Of a stretch of DNA of 64,000 bases, positions 50,907 through 59,803 are shown in pieces. Each line of letters starts with the position of its first letter. The stretch's first letter is position 1. Made by a program: the position numbers and the translations under genes. This DNA is from G965267185 sp965267185 (GTDB lineage: Bacteria > Pseudomonadota > Alphaproteobacteria > UBA6615): assembly GCA_965267185.1 (NCBI GenBank), contig OZ253937.1:1-64000 (forward strand). The letters are read 5' to 3'. The notes under the pieces are model-generated. The model saw only the letters and a list, made by a program, of their open reading frames with translations, was not told the DNA's origin and did not search any database.

Positions 50907-51917
50907 ATGACGATGGACGGATCCCCCGCTGCGCTGCTCTACGGCGCGGCCCTCGCGTTCGGGCTCGTCGTCGGCTCGTTCCTGAACGTCGTGATCTACC
51001 GGCTGCCGCGCGGCGAGTCGATCGTGACGCCGGGCTCGCACTGCCCGGCCTGCGACACGCCGATCGAGCCCTGGCACAACGTCCCCGTGCTCTCCTACCT
51101 GTGGCTCCGGGGGCGCTGTCGGCACTGCAGCGTGCGCATCTCCGCCCGCTATCCGGCGGTGGAGCTGCTCACGGGCCTGCTCTTCGTCGCCATGGTGTGG
51201 CGCTTCGGGCCGACGCCTGCGGCGCTGCTCTTCATGGCCTTCGCCTCGCTGCTCGTCGTCGCGGCGCTCGTCGACCTCGACCTGCAGATCATCCCCGACG
51301 AGACGTCGCTCGGCGGGCTCGCGCTGGGGCTCGTCGCGGTGCCCGTCGTCGAGATGCTCGCGGGCGGGTCGTACCTCGGAGCGCTCGCTCGCAGCGCCGG
51401 GGGCGCGCTGATCGGCGGCGGCACGCTCTGGGTCGTCGCCTTCGTGCACGCCCGCGTCTCCGTCGCGACCGGCCGCCAGTTCGCGCACTGGCCGGGGGAG
51501 GGCGAGGCCCTGCCGCGGCCGTCGGAGGCGGACTACTGGCTCTGGTTCCCGGGCCTCGGCCTCGGCGACGTGAAGCTGCTCGCGATGATCGGCGCGTTCC
51601 TCGGGCCGTGGGGCGTGCTCGACACGATCCTCGCCGCGTCGGGCATCGGGCTCGTCTTCGGGCTGGTCTGGGGCATCGTCACGCGCAGCTGGAACGGCCC
51701 GTTCGGCTTCGGCCCAGCGATCGCGATGGGCGCGGTGCTCGCGCTCTTCGTACCGCTGCACGCGTGGGTGCTCGGATCGCGGGGGGCGGGGCGTTCTGAA
51801 GCGGGCTCGGGCGCAGTGGCGCGCCGACCGACTGCGCGCCGCCGTCGCGCCGGCTGGTTCCCCAGCTTGGATTCGAACCAAGATTCGCGGATTCAGAGTC
51901 CGCTGTCCTGCCGTTAG
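50907..51917 (+). CDS. Prepilin peptidase (A24 family)
   Basis: This membrane protease cleaves and methylates type IV prepilins or type II pseudopilins. The zinc-type cysteine pairs CPAC and CRHC are present in the N-terminal loop, and both catalytic aspartates appear, in LVDLDLQIIPDE and GLGLGDVKLL. Seven to eight hydrophobic segments are visible. Homology ends around 51785. The frame then runs on through an arginine-rich stretch and into the tRNA-Gln on the other strand, stopping at 51917. The native C-terminus has probably been changed by a frameshift. Confidence 0.85.
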   Translation: MTMDGSPAALLYGAALAFGLVVGSFLNVVIYRLPRGESIVTPGSHCPACDTPIEPWHNVPVLSYLWLRGRCRHCSVRISARYPAVELLTGLLFVAMVWRFGPTPAALLFMAFASLLVVAALVDLDLQIIPDETSLGGLALGLVAVPVVEMLAGGSYLGALARSAGGALIGGGTLWVVAFVHARVSVATGRQFAHWPGEGEALPRPSEADYWLWFPGLGLGDVKLLAMIGAFLGPWGVLDTILAASGIGLVFGLVWGIVTRSWNGPFGFGPAIAMGAVLALFVPLHAWVLGSRGAGRSEAGSGAVARRPTARRRRAGWFPSLDSNQDSRIQSPLSCR

Positions 51918-51928
51918 ACGACCGGGGA
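51855..51928 (-). tRNA. tRNA-Gln (anticodon CTG)
   Basis: The reverse strand folds as a 74-base tRNA with CCA: acceptor TCCCCGG/CTGGGGA with discriminator A, D arm GTC...GAC, anticodon stem GCGGA/TCCGC with loop CTCTGAA (anticodon CTG), and T loop TTCGAAT. It lies within the foreign-looking segment and is overlapped by the tail of the prepilin peptidase frame. Confidence 0.9.
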
Positions 51929-51950
51929 ACAGCCTGTGGCGCGGCGCTGG

Positions 51951-51971
51951 GGGCCGACCGAAGGTCGGCCC
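51951..51971. terminator. Perfect 9-bp hairpin after tRNA-Gln
   Basis: GGGCCGACC and GGTCGGCCC pair completely around a GAA loop. It lies at the right edge of the foreign-looking segment, on the 5' side of the tRNA, without a T tract. It may be a terminator for a gene once ending here from the left. Confidence 0.45.
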
Positions 51972-52006
51972 GGGCCTCGCGCGGGCCGGATCGTACTGCG
52001 AAGCTG

Positions 52007-52153
52007 ATGCGCTGGCACAGCTACGGCAAGTCGTCGACCATGATCAACTTCGCCGACTACAGCGTGGTGCGCTACGGCTCGTGCTTCGACCTGATCGACG
52101 ACGTGCTGAGGCGGCATTTCGACATTGCCCTGCCGCCCGAGCCCTCGGCTTAA
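52007..52153 (+). pseudogene. 3' fragment of an unidentified gene
   Basis: The frame reads MRWHSYGKSSTMINFADYSV, continues through RYGSCFDLIDDVLRRHFDIALP and stops at TAA 52151. In-frame codons continue upstream to about 51986 without a start signal. It looks like a genuine C-terminus whose front is lost at the junction with the foreign-looking segment. The family is not recognised. Confidence 0.6.
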
Positions 52154-52166
52154 GGACACCTGAGCC

Positions 52167-52628
52167 ATGAAAATCGAACTGCAATCCATCGGCACCGTGC
52201 GCGGCGGCCGCGAGGAGGTCCTCAACGACGACTGGGGCGATATCGAGGCGGTCATCGAGCTGGACCCCGACCAGTTCGGGCCCGAGGCGACGGCGAGCCT
52301 CGACCAGTTCTCCCACATCGTCGTGGTCTTCCATTTCGACAAGGTGGACCGGTCGACCATCGAATGGGGGGCGCGGCATCCGCGCAACAACAAGGATTGG
52401 CCGCTGGTCGGCATCTTCGCCCAGCGCGGCAAGAACCGGCCCAACCTGGTCGGCGTGACGACCTGCGACTTGGTCAAGGTGGACGGCCGGAAGATCTACG
52501 TGCGTGGCCTCGACGCCGTCGACGGCACGCCGGTGATCGATATCAAACCCTACATGACCGGCTTCGAGCCCCGCGGCGAGATCCGCGAACCCGACTGGTC
52601 GACGGAGCTGATGGCCGGGTATTGGTGA
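52167..52628 (+). CDS. TrmO-like SAM-dependent tRNA methyltransferase (UPF0066/TsaA family)
   Basis: This 153-residue protein has the TsaA-like fold markers IGTVRGG near the start, the hydrophobic FSHIVVVFHFDKVD, the HPRNNKDWPLVGIFAQRG loop and RKIYVRGLDAVDGTPVIDIKPYM, shown in overlapping parts. The TrmO family methylates N6-threonylcarbamoyladenosine at position 37 of tRNA-Thr. It lies 13 bases after the stop of the truncated upstream gene, so it may once have been in its operon. Confidence 0.87.
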   Translation: MKIELQSIGTVRGGREEVLNDDWGDIEAVIELDPDQFGPEATASLDQFSHIVVVFHFDKVDRSTIEWGARHPRNNKDWPLVGIFAQRGKNRPNLVGVTTCDLVKVDGRKIYVRGLDAVDGTPVIDIKPYMTGFEPRGEIREPDWSTELMAGYW

Positions 52629-52770
52629 TCGCGTGAGCGGCGCAGCGGTCTCGTCTCTCTAACGACTAGTCTTTGAATACGACGTGAAAAGGTAGCCCTG
52701 TGCGATTGTGGGGCGGATTGTCCGTTATTGGGTTCATCCACCAACTACCCAATCGATCTTTCGTCACTAG

Positions 52771-52880
52771 GTCCCGGACAAGCGGCGGAGCCGCGAAGAT
52801 CCGGGGTCCATTTTGAACGCAAACGCGGTGGGACCATGGATCCCGGATCTGCGGCGCCGTCGCGCCTTGTCCGGGATGAC
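52771..52880. repeat. Pair of inverted REP-like elements
   Basis: Copy A (52771-52810, starting GTCCCGGACAAGCGGCG) and copy B (52837-52880, ending TTGTCCGGGATGAC) are imperfect reverse complements of about 40 bases separated by 26. Each has its own GC-rich dyad (GGCGGAGCC; GGCGCCG). Together they could form one large stem. The CCGGACAA/TTGTCCGG ends resemble dispersed REP-type repeats seen in alphaproteobacterial genomes. They fill most of the 320-base gap between TrmO and the PPOX gene. Confidence 0.65.
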
Positions 52881-52948
52881 GGTTGAGGTGGAGCCGGCGC
52901 AGCGCCTCAGCGCCTTCACGCGGAGCCCAGAGAGCAATCGAAGGCCGT

Positions 52949-53581
52949 TTAGTACAGCCGCTCCTTGTAGTCCCGTTGGATCTCGCCATCGATTTCTTCG
53001 GCCGACCTGTCCGGTTCGCGTTGATCGCGGACGATTTGGCCGTAGGTCGGGAAGTCGTTGCGCGCGATCCGCGTTTCCGGCTCCCACAGCTTGGAGCGGA
53101 TCAGCGCCTTGGCGCAGTGGAAGAACACGTGCTCGATGTCGACGCGGATGGCGAGATCCGGCACCTGGCCGTTGACCGCCATGTCGGCCAGCGCCGCCGG
53201 GTCGTCGACGATGGTTGCCTGGCCGTTGACGCGGAGCGTTTCCTCGACCCCGGGCAGCAGGAAGATCAGCCCGACCTCGGGGTTCTCCAGAATGTTCGAC
53301 ATGGTGTCGACGCGCCGGTTGCCCTTGCGGTCGGGGATCAGCAGCGTGCGGTCGTCGATGACCTGGACGAAGCCGGGCGGGTCGCCGCGCGGGCTGATGT
53401 CGGCCTTTCCGTCGGCACCGGCGGTTCCGATGCACAGGAACGGCGACAGCGAGATGAAGTTCCGGCAATGCGCATCCAGCGCCGGCATCTCCTTGGCGGC
53501 GATCGACGGCTTGGGCTCGCCGATCACCTCACGCAGCGCGTCCTGGTTGCGGATGGTGCCGACTTCGGCGGTATCAGGCAT
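52949..53581 (-). CDS. Pyridoxamine 5'-phosphate oxidase family FMN protein
   Basis: The ATG at 53581 follows GAGGAGGAG; the longer frame is arginine-rich and overlaps the aldolase. The 210-residue protein has the PPOX split-barrel: FISLSPFLCIGTAGADGKADISPRGDPPGFV (given in overlapping parts) then RRVDTMSNILENPEVGLIFLLPG. This subtype (MSMEG_1061-like) contains FMN- or F420-using reductases of unclear substrate. It follows the class II aldolase gene in the same direction. Confidence 0.87.
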   Translation of the reverse strand: MPDTAEVGTIRNQDALREVIGEPKPSIAAKEMPALDAHCRNFISLSPFLCIGTAGADGKADISPRGDPPGFVQVIDDRTLLIPDRKGNRRVDTMSNILENPEVGLIFLLPGVEETLRVNGQATIVDDPAALADMAVNGQVPDLAIRVDIEHVFFHCAKALIRSKLWEPETRIARNDFPTYGQIVRDQREPDRSAEEIDGEIQRDYKERLY

Positions 53582-53609
53582 CGGACTCCTCCTCGGGCTT
53601 CCTAAAGGC

Positions 53610-54386
53610 CTAGTCTCGGAATGTCGGATCGAGGCGCTCGGCCAATCGCAGGCAGGCGGGCCAGTCCTTGTCCCCGGCCAGCGCCGATCCGGAGTCGGCG
53701 ACCTGCTGCGCGGCGTATTCGCACGCCTCCGGGTCGGGCAGGACGACCTCCGCCCCGCCGGCCAGCGCCGCGATCTGGCCCTGACAGGCCATCTCGAGGA
53801 AATGGTGGGTGACGAAGGCGGCGGGCACGCTTTCGGAGCACACCAGCGCGCCATGATTGCGCAACATTGCCACGTGCTTGTCGCCCAGATCCGCGATCAG
53901 CGGGTCCTGCATGAACAGGTTGAACTCGAAACCCTTGAAATCGTGATAGGCGATCCGGTTGTAGAACCGCATCGCGTGCTGGTTGATCGGCAACAGACCG
54001 TGCTTTTGCGCGGACACCCCCATGTTGGCCGGCGTGTGGGTATGAAACACCGCGTTGACGTCGTCGCGCACCTTGAGGATGCCGGCATGGATGATCAGAC
54101 CGCCGCCGCGCAGTTGCCGCGCACCGTCGCTGAGCGGATTGCCCTCGAAATCGTACTTGAGCAGGGACGACGCCGTGACCTCGTCGAACATCACGTCGTG
54201 CGCCTTGATCAGCAGATGGCCGGGTTCACCCGGCACCCGCGCCGACAGATGGTTGTAGGTCAGGTCATTGACGCCGAAATGCGCCATCAAACGATAGGCC
54301 GCCGCGAGGTCGACCCGCGTCTGCCACTCGGCGTCGCTGACGGCGTCTCGGATGGTGTTCGACGACGATACGGCTTGCAAACTCAT
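53610..54386 (-). CDS. Class II aldolase/adducin family protein
   Basis: The ATG at 54386 gives 258 residues. Zinc ligands are visible: His115 and His117 in FHTHTPAN and His178 in LRNHGAL; LTYNHLSARV is also typical. The family includes fuculose-phosphate aldolase and decarboxylating sugar-acid enzymes, but this subtype, common in aromatic and terpenoid clusters, is uncharacterised. It is divergent from the acyl-CoA ligase at 54507. Confidence 0.9.
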   Translation of the reverse strand: MSLQAVSSSNTIRDAVSDAEWQTRVDLAAAYRLMAHFGVNDLTYNHLSARVPGEPGHLLIKAHDVMFDEVTASSLLKYDFEGNPLSDGARQLRGGGLIIHAGILKVRDDVNAVFHTHTPANMGVSAQKHGLLPINQHAMRFYNRIAYHDFKGFEFNLFMQDPLIADLGDKHVAMLRNHGALVCSESVPAAFVTHHFLEMACQGQIAALAGGAEVVLPDPEACEYAAQQVADSGSALAGDKDWPACLRLAERLDPTFRD

Positions 54387-54506
54387 GCGACTATCCCTTG
54401 CGCCTTTGATGTGTCCTGTCGGAGGCAAGAGTCAATCACGCGGCTGCCCGCGTCAATGGCCGACGTCTTGATTCCCGTCGGCCGCGCCTTCTAGCGTGGC
54501 GGCGCG

Positions 54507-56129
54507 ATGACCGTAAGAAAATATGCCGAACTCTGCCCAAAGGATGCCGCGCCCGACCTGATCTTCGCGCTACCCGAACTGCAATACCCGGCGCGCCTCA
54601 ACGCGGTGCAGACAGTCCTCGATGAGGCCCGGTCCCATGGATGGCTCGACAACACGGCGTTCTTTTCCGAGGGCCGGACGATCACCTATGCCAACGTCGC
54701 CGAGGAGGTCCACCGGACCGCATCCGTTCTGCGCGGGCTGGGCGTCGCGCCGGGCGACAGGGTGCTGATCCGAATCCCCGACACGCCGGCGCTGGTGTAC
54801 GCGATCCTGGCTCTCCAGGCCATCGGCGCGGTCGCGGTCCCGACCTACGTCCAGCTCCGATCCGAGGACCTGATCTATCGGGTCGAGGACGCCGAGGCGA
54901 CGATGATCATCGTCGACGCCGATCTGCTCGATGAGGTCGTGCCGGTCAGCGACGCCTGCCCCCGCCTCGAAAACGTCCTGGTCATGCCTCGGGATCCGGC
55001 AGGCGCGTTCGCCTCGTTCGACGACCTCGCGCGCAGCGCTGACGCGGAAGCGACATACCACGACACCCACGCCGAGGACCTCTGCCTGCTTCTCTATACG
55101 TCGGGCAGCACGGGCGAGCCGAAAGGTACGGCCCATTGCCATCGCGACATGCTGGCGATCTGCGACACCTATTGGCGCTATTGCATCGCCCCGACCGAAA
55201 GCGACGTCATTGCCGGGCCACCGTCCATCGCCTTCGCGCTGGGCTTCGGCATGTTCGTCTATTTCCCGCTGCGTTTCGGCCATGCCGCCGTGCTCCAGCC
55301 CGACAAATCGCCCGAGAAGGCGCTGGCCGATATCGCGGCCTACGGCGTGACGATCTTCGCGGGCGTCGTCTCCTACTACAACGCGCTCGGCCGGCTGGTC
55401 GGCGAGAGCGGCGGCCGCACGTCGTCGCTGAGGCGGGCGATGACCGGCGGCGAGCCGTTGACCGCGGAGACCGAACGGGCGTGGCTGGAAACCACCGGCC
55501 TGCCGCTCGAGCAGTTCATCGGCACGACCGAGATGCTGCACTGCTACGTGACCTCGACCCACCCGACCGACCCACCGCATCCGTCGACGCTGGGCCGCGC
55601 CGTCCCCGGGTACGAGGTCGCGATCATCGACCCGGAGACGCACCGGCCTGTCCCGCGCGGCGAGCAGGGGTTGATGGCGATCCGGGGACCCACCGGCACC
55701 GTGTATTGGAAGAAGCCGGAAAGACAGTCCGAGACCGTCATCGACGGCTGGAGCATCTTCCAGGATGTCGCCTGGATGGATGACGGCGGCGACATACACT
55801 ATGTCGCGCGGCATGACGATATGATCATCTCGGCCGGCTACAACATCTCGCCGGTCCAGGTGGAGACCATCCTGCTTCGACACGACGCCGTCGCCGAATG
55901 CGCCTGTGTGCCGGCGCCGGACCCCAGCGGCAGGCGGGGCCAGATCGTCAAGGCGTTCATCGTGCCGGCGGACGGTGCCGCGGGCGACGAAGCGTTGAAG
56001 ACCGGTCTGCAGGACTGGTTCAAGGCCAACGCGCCGCCCTACATGTATCCGCGCGACATCACCTTCCTCGACGCCCTGCCGAAGACGATAAACGGCAAGA
56101 TCCTGCGATCAGAACTCCGCCGGCGGTAG
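54507..56129 (+). CDS. AMP-dependent acyl-CoA ligase, benzoate/2-aminobenzoate-CoA ligase-like
   Basis: This 540-residue ligase activates a carboxylic acid with ATP and CoA. The ATP loop is LLYTSGSTGEPKGTAH, motif A5 reads FIGTTEMLHCY, A8 is VARHDDMIISAGYNISP and the late catalytic Lys lies in KTINGKILRSEL. The N-terminal AELCPKDAAPDLIF and LPELQYPARLN blocks match aryl-CoA ligases. A strong terminator follows it. Confidence 0.9.
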   Translation: MTVRKYAELCPKDAAPDLIFALPELQYPARLNAVQTVLDEARSHGWLDNTAFFSEGRTITYANVAEEVHRTASVLRGLGVAPGDRVLIRIPDTPALVYAILALQAIGAVAVPTYVQLRSEDLIYRVEDAEATMIIVDADLLDEVVPVSDACPRLENVLVMPRDPAGAFASFDDLARSADAEATYHDTHAEDLCLLLYTSGSTGEPKGTAHCHRDMLAICDTYWRYCIAPTESDVIAGPPSIAFALGFGMFVYFPLRFGHAAVLQPDKSPEKALADIAAYGVTIFAGVVSYYNALGRLVGESGGRTSSLRRAMTGGEPLTAETERAWLETTGLPLEQFIGTTEMLHCYVTSTHPTDPPHPSTLGRAVPGYEVAIIDPETHRPVPRGEQGLMAIRGPTGTVYWKKPERQSETVIDGWSIFQDVAWMDDGGDIHYVARHDDMIISAGYNISPVQVETILLRHDAVAECACVPAPDPSGRRGQIVKAFIVPADGAAGDEALKTGLQDWFKANAPPYMYPRDITFLDALPKTINGKILRSELRRR

Positions 56130-56160
56130 AACGTTTTCGGTTTAGACGGAACCGGCCCAC

Positions 56161-56212
56161 GCCCCCACCCGGCCACCCAATGCGATGATCCCGTGGGTGG
56201 CCGGGTGGGGGC
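56161..56212. terminator. Strong bidirectional terminator hairpin
   Basis: GCCCCCACCCGGCCACCCA and its exact reverse complement form a 19-bp stem with a 14-base loop. It lies between the converging acyl-CoA ligase and dienelactone hydrolase genes and should stop transcription from both sides. Confidence 0.85.
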
Positions 56213-56248
56213 GAGGGCCGGCGCGATTCCACGAAAGTGGAAAACGCT

Positions 56249-56947
56249 CTACAGGTTCCTCCCAAGCCAGGCGAGCAGTTTATCCCACGCGTCCTGCGAG
56301 GCCGCGGGCCGGTAGCCGGCAGGGTTGATGAAGTTCTGGAACGCGTGGCCGCAGCCGTCATAGGCGTGGAACTCGCGCGCAACGCCGTGCTTGTCGAGCT
56401 CCGCCCCGATCTTGCCGACGTCGTCCGGCGAGGGGTTCTCGTCGTCATTGCCGAAGAATCCGACCACCGGTGCCTTGAGGTTCTGCAGCAGGTCGAACGG
56501 CGCGGTATCGCCCTTGCCCCATGGCACGAACATGTTGCCGCCGTAGAACACGCCACAGGCCTTGATCGTATCGATGCTGCTGGCGCCGAGAAACGACACG
56601 CGACCGCCCATGCAATGGCCGACGATGCCGATGCGGTCGTTGTCCACCGACCCCAGCCCCTGCAGCAGGGCGATTGTAGCGTTCAGATCGGCGATGATCT
56701 CGGCGTCGTCCAGGTTGCGCAGCGAGGTCATCGTGTCCTCGCCTTCCGGCCGCCGGTGGTAGAGATTCGGCGCCGCCGCGGCATAGCCGTTGGCCGCAAG
56801 ATCCTGCACGTATTTGGTGGTGAACGAGTCCAGATTGCCGCGGTGATGCGCAACGATGAGCGCCGGTCCTGCGCCGCCGCCTTGCGGTTCTTCCACGAAG
56901 ACGCGCATGTCGTTGCCGTCGACCTTGACCGTTTCGTCTCTTGCCAT
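56249..56947 (-). CDS. Dienelactone hydrolase family protein
   Basis: This 232-residue alpha/beta hydrolase has the DLH nucleophile elbow GHCMGG (Cys112), an acid in FGNDDENPSP and His in GCGHAFQNF. DLH proteins open the lactone ring in chlorocatechol-type pathways or hydrolyse other esters. The gene follows an extradiol-dioxygenase-like gene by 27 bases, consistent with joint aromatic ring processing. Confidence 0.9.
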   Translation of the reverse strand: MARDETVKVDGNDMRVFVEEPQGGGAGPALIVAHHRGNLDSFTTKYVQDLAANGYAAAAPNLYHRRPEGEDTMTSLRNLDDAEIIADLNATIALLQGLGSVDNDRIGIVGHCMGGRVSFLGASSIDTIKACGVFYGGNMFVPWGKGDTAPFDLLQNLKAPVVGFFGNDDENPSPDDVGKIGAELDKHGVAREFHAYDGCGHAFQNFINPAGYRPAASQDAWDKLLAWLGRNL

Positions 56948-56974
56948 GATCCCTTCCTCCGTTCCGCCCGACGC

Positions 56975-57919
56975 CTAGCTCGCCTTGGCGCGCTGGCGCG
57001 TCGGCGGCTTGCGCTTGGCGCGCTTGAGGCCCTTGGGCACGACCCATTCGGCGAACACCTCGGGCGCCGCGCTCCATTTGCCGGGCTTCCACTTTTCGGT
57101 CAGGTAGTCCTCGTCGTAGAAGTATTCCACCGCGCCGCCGGCCGGGCTCGCGAAATACCAGAAATAGCACGACGATATCCGGTGCCGTCCCGGCCCGATC
57201 TCGGTCGGCCAGCCCTTGCCGGAGACATGGATGCCGCCGGCAAAAAGCTCGTGGATGTCGCGCACGCTGAACGCGACATGGTTGATGCTGGCCTTCTTGT
57301 CGCCGCTTTGCATAAAGAACAGATTGTGGTGCCCGCCGCGCGGGGCGCAGCGCAAAAAGACGCCGAGGCCGGTGTAGTGGTCGGAAATCTTGAAACCGAG
57401 CCGCTTGGTGTAGAAATCCTGTGCGGTCTTTAGGTCGGGCACCCCGAAGACGGCATGGCCGATGTGAATCGGTTGCGCGCGCTCATAGTAGGTCGCGCGG
57501 GCGTCGATCCGCGTCGGATCGATCGGCGAATTGGTCGACGGCGGCTTCGTCTTGACCTTTTTTCGCTTGGTCTGACGAAACGCGATACCGAGGCCCATGT
57601 CATCCACGGAATGCAGCGTGCCGTCCTTGTCGACGGTAACATCGCGATCCTTCGAAAGCTCTTTCTGGATCCGCGCCAGATCGGCCTTGGCGCTGACGCC
57701 CCAGACCATCTCGCGCACCGTCGAACCGCGCTGGATCGCCTTGGGCAGATCCTTGGCCGTGCTCGGCTTCAGGATCACCTGCGCGCCGTCCTCGGTTTCG
57801 AAAACCGCCCTGCTCTTGCTGCTGCTGACCCGCTTTACGCCCCAATCGGAGAAAAACCGGCGCGCCTTGTCCATGTCTGTGACGCCATAGACGATGGCGT
57901 CGATTCCGGTGAGTGCCAT
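56975..57919 (-). CDS. Two-domain VOC protein, extradiol dioxygenase-like
   Basis: This 314-residue protein has two glyoxalase-fold modules. The metal triad of type I extradiol dioxygenases is present: His155 (HIGHAVFG), His214 (INHVAFS) and Glu265 (AVEYFYD). Catecholic ring-cleavage is therefore chemically possible. The basic C-terminal tail (KRAKRKPPTRQRAKAS) is unusual. It is divergent from the acyl-CoA ligase at 58158. Confidence 0.88.
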   Translation of the reverse strand: MALTGIDAIVYGVTDMDKARRFFSDWGVKRVSSSKSRAVFETEDGAQVILKPSTAKDLPKAIQRGSTVREMVWGVSAKADLARIQKELSKDRDVTVDKDGTLHSVDDMGLGIAFRQTKRKKVKTKPPSTNSPIDPTRIDARATYYERAQPIHIGHAVFGVPDLKTAQDFYTKRLGFKISDHYTGLGVFLRCAPRGGHHNLFFMQSGDKKASINHVAFSVRDIHELFAGGIHVSGKGWPTEIGPGRHRISSCYFWYFASPAGGAVEYFYDEDYLTEKWKPGKWSAAPEVFAEWVVPKGLKRAKRKPPTRQRAKAS

Positions 57920-58085
57920 GTCGAAAATCCCTCCCGGTCGCTGATGTGCACTGCTGTCACTTTGTTGACGGAACTATAGCCAATCCCATTCACGGTGCTA
58001 CGCGATTTTTGGCGCAACCGCTCGGATCGGCACCTGTCATGGTCGATACCATAGAATCGGGCGGGGCGACCCGCGATTGTTGATT

Positions 58086-58100
58086 GCCAAACAATTTGGC
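58086..58100. promoter_or_regulatory. Perfect dyad operator candidate in divergent region
   Basis: GCCAAA-CAA-TTTGGC is a perfect 6-bp inverted repeat with a 3-base spacer. It lies in the 238-base gap between the divergent dioxygenase-like and ligase genes, 58 bases before the ligase start. A second, weaker dyad ATGGT-CGAT-ACCAT is at 58039-58052. The regulator is not in the window or not recognised. Confidence 0.5.
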
Positions 58101-58157
58101 GCCATGCGATAGTCCGCGGGAAGACTCGAGTTCCTATCTACGTGAGGACCGTCCCGC

Positions 58158-59702
58158 GTGCTTTCGGGCGATATTCTCCGGCTATCGGCCAAGAAACATC
58201 CGGCAAAGACGGCGTTGATCTATCGCGATCAGCGTCTGACCTATGGCGAGGTCGACCGGCGTTCGAACCAGTTCGCCCATGCGGTCCTGAACATGGGGCT
58301 GAGCAAGGGCGACTGCGTCGCGGTGATGTGCCCCAACATCCCGGAATACGCGATCGTCCATTTCGGCAACGCCAGGACCGGGTGCCTGCTGGTCAACCTG
58401 TCGACCATGTTCGGGCCGGACGAGCTGACCTACATCCTGTCAAAGACCCGGGCGAAGCTGCTGGTCGTCGAGCAGGAATCGCAGGCCGCGATTGCCGCGG
58501 TCCTCGACAAGCTGCCCGACCTGCAGAAAATCGTGGTCATTGGCACACCGTCGGGACTCGACGGCGTTTCGCTGGACCAGTTCCTCGACAGCCAGCCGAC
58601 CGAAGCGCCGGACATCGCCTTGGCCGATACCGACCCCTTCGCGATGACCTTCACGGGCGGCACGACCGGGCTGCCCAAGGGAGCGCTGGTCAGCCACCGG
58701 GCGCGATTTATCTCGGCGTACACCGTCGCCATCGAGCACGAGCTTGCCGGCAATGATGTCGTCGCGGCCGTGACGCCGCTTTACCACGCGGTCGGGCTGT
58801 TGATCTGGTTTCAGGCCGCGGTCCTGGTCGGCGCAGAAATCGTCATGCTGGGCCGATGGGACGCCGCCGATTTCGTCGAGGCGACGTCCGAGCACGGCAT
58901 AACGGCCGTCATGACCGTACCGGTCCAGCTTCGCGCGATCCTCGGCGACGAACACTTTGACGCCGCCAAGCTCGCCACGCTGACCAAGATCGCCTCGGGC
59001 GGTGCCAACGTCCCGGGCGAGCTGATCAACCTCTGCCGATCCAGGCTGCCGAAAGCGGCGGTCATCGACCATTATGGCCAGTCGGAGACCGGCCCGCTCA
59101 CCTTCCTCAAGCATTTCGACCCGACCGACCGGTCGGACAGCATCGGGCGGCCGGCCGTGGGCGTCGATCTCGAAGTCGTCGATCCGGACGGGAACCCCGT
59201 TCCCTGTGGCGAGGTTGGGGAGATTACGATCCGCGGAGACTTCCTGTTCGAGGGCTATTTCGAGAACGACGAGGAAACCGCCGCCTACTTCCTCAAAGGC
59301 GACGGCTGGGGCTGGACCGGCGATCTCGCCATCGTCGACGAGGACGGGTTCATCACCATGGCCGGGCGGTCCAAGGAGATGATCATCTCCGGCGGGGTCA
59401 ACATCTACCCGCGCGAGGTCGAACGCGTGCTGGAAGAGCACGATTGCGTCGCCGATTGCACCGTGTTCGGTATTCCCGACGAGGAATGGGGCGAGGCACT
59501 CGTGGCCTATGTCGTGCCTTCCGACCGAAAAGACATCACGCCGGATGACCTGCGTGAGTACTGCGCCGGGCGCCTGGCCCGTCTGAAGTGCCCCAAGGAC
59601 CTCCGTTTTGTCGAAACCATCCCCAAGACGCCGGCCGGAAAGGTCCAAAAACCGCTGCTGCGGGAGGCCTATCTCAACGACAACGAGTCGCACCCCTCCT
59701 AG
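58158..59702 (+). CDS. AMP-dependent acyl-CoA synthetase
   Basis: The GTG start at 58158 with GAGGA upstream gives 514 residues. Motifs are MTFTGGTTGLPKGALVSH (P-loop), YGQSETGP (A5), GWGWTGDLAIVDEDGF (A7), GRSKEMIISGGVNIYPREVE (A8) and the catalytic Lys in PKTPAGKVQKPLL. It belongs to the medium/long-chain or aromatic acyl ligase group; the substrate is unknown. It heads the plus-strand part of the degradation cluster. Confidence 0.92.
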   Translation: MLSGDILRLSAKKHPAKTALIYRDQRLTYGEVDRRSNQFAHAVLNMGLSKGDCVAVMCPNIPEYAIVHFGNARTGCLLVNLSTMFGPDELTYILSKTRAKLLVVEQESQAAIAAVLDKLPDLQKIVVIGTPSGLDGVSLDQFLDSQPTEAPDIALADTDPFAMTFTGGTTGLPKGALVSHRARFISAYTVAIEHELAGNDVVAAVTPLYHAVGLLIWFQAAVLVGAEIVMLGRWDAADFVEATSEHGITAVMTVPVQLRAILGDEHFDAAKLATLTKIASGGANVPGELINLCRSRLPKAAVIDHYGQSETGPLTFLKHFDPTDRSDSIGRPAVGVDLEVVDPDGNPVPCGEVGEITIRGDFLFEGYFENDEETAAYFLKGDGWGWTGDLAIVDEDGFITMAGRSKEMIISGGVNIYPREVERVLEEHDCVADCTVFGIPDEEWGEALVAYVVPSDRKDITPDDLREYCAGRLARLKCPKDLRFVETIPKTPAGKVQKPLLREAYLNDNESHPS

Positions 59703-59803
59703 GCCCTTTGTTGCCTCCGGCGATTGCCTTGGCCGCCCCTTAGACCGTATGATTAGCTTGCTAACGATTGTGGCGGACAGCAATAACAAAGCAGGCCCAG
59801 GGG

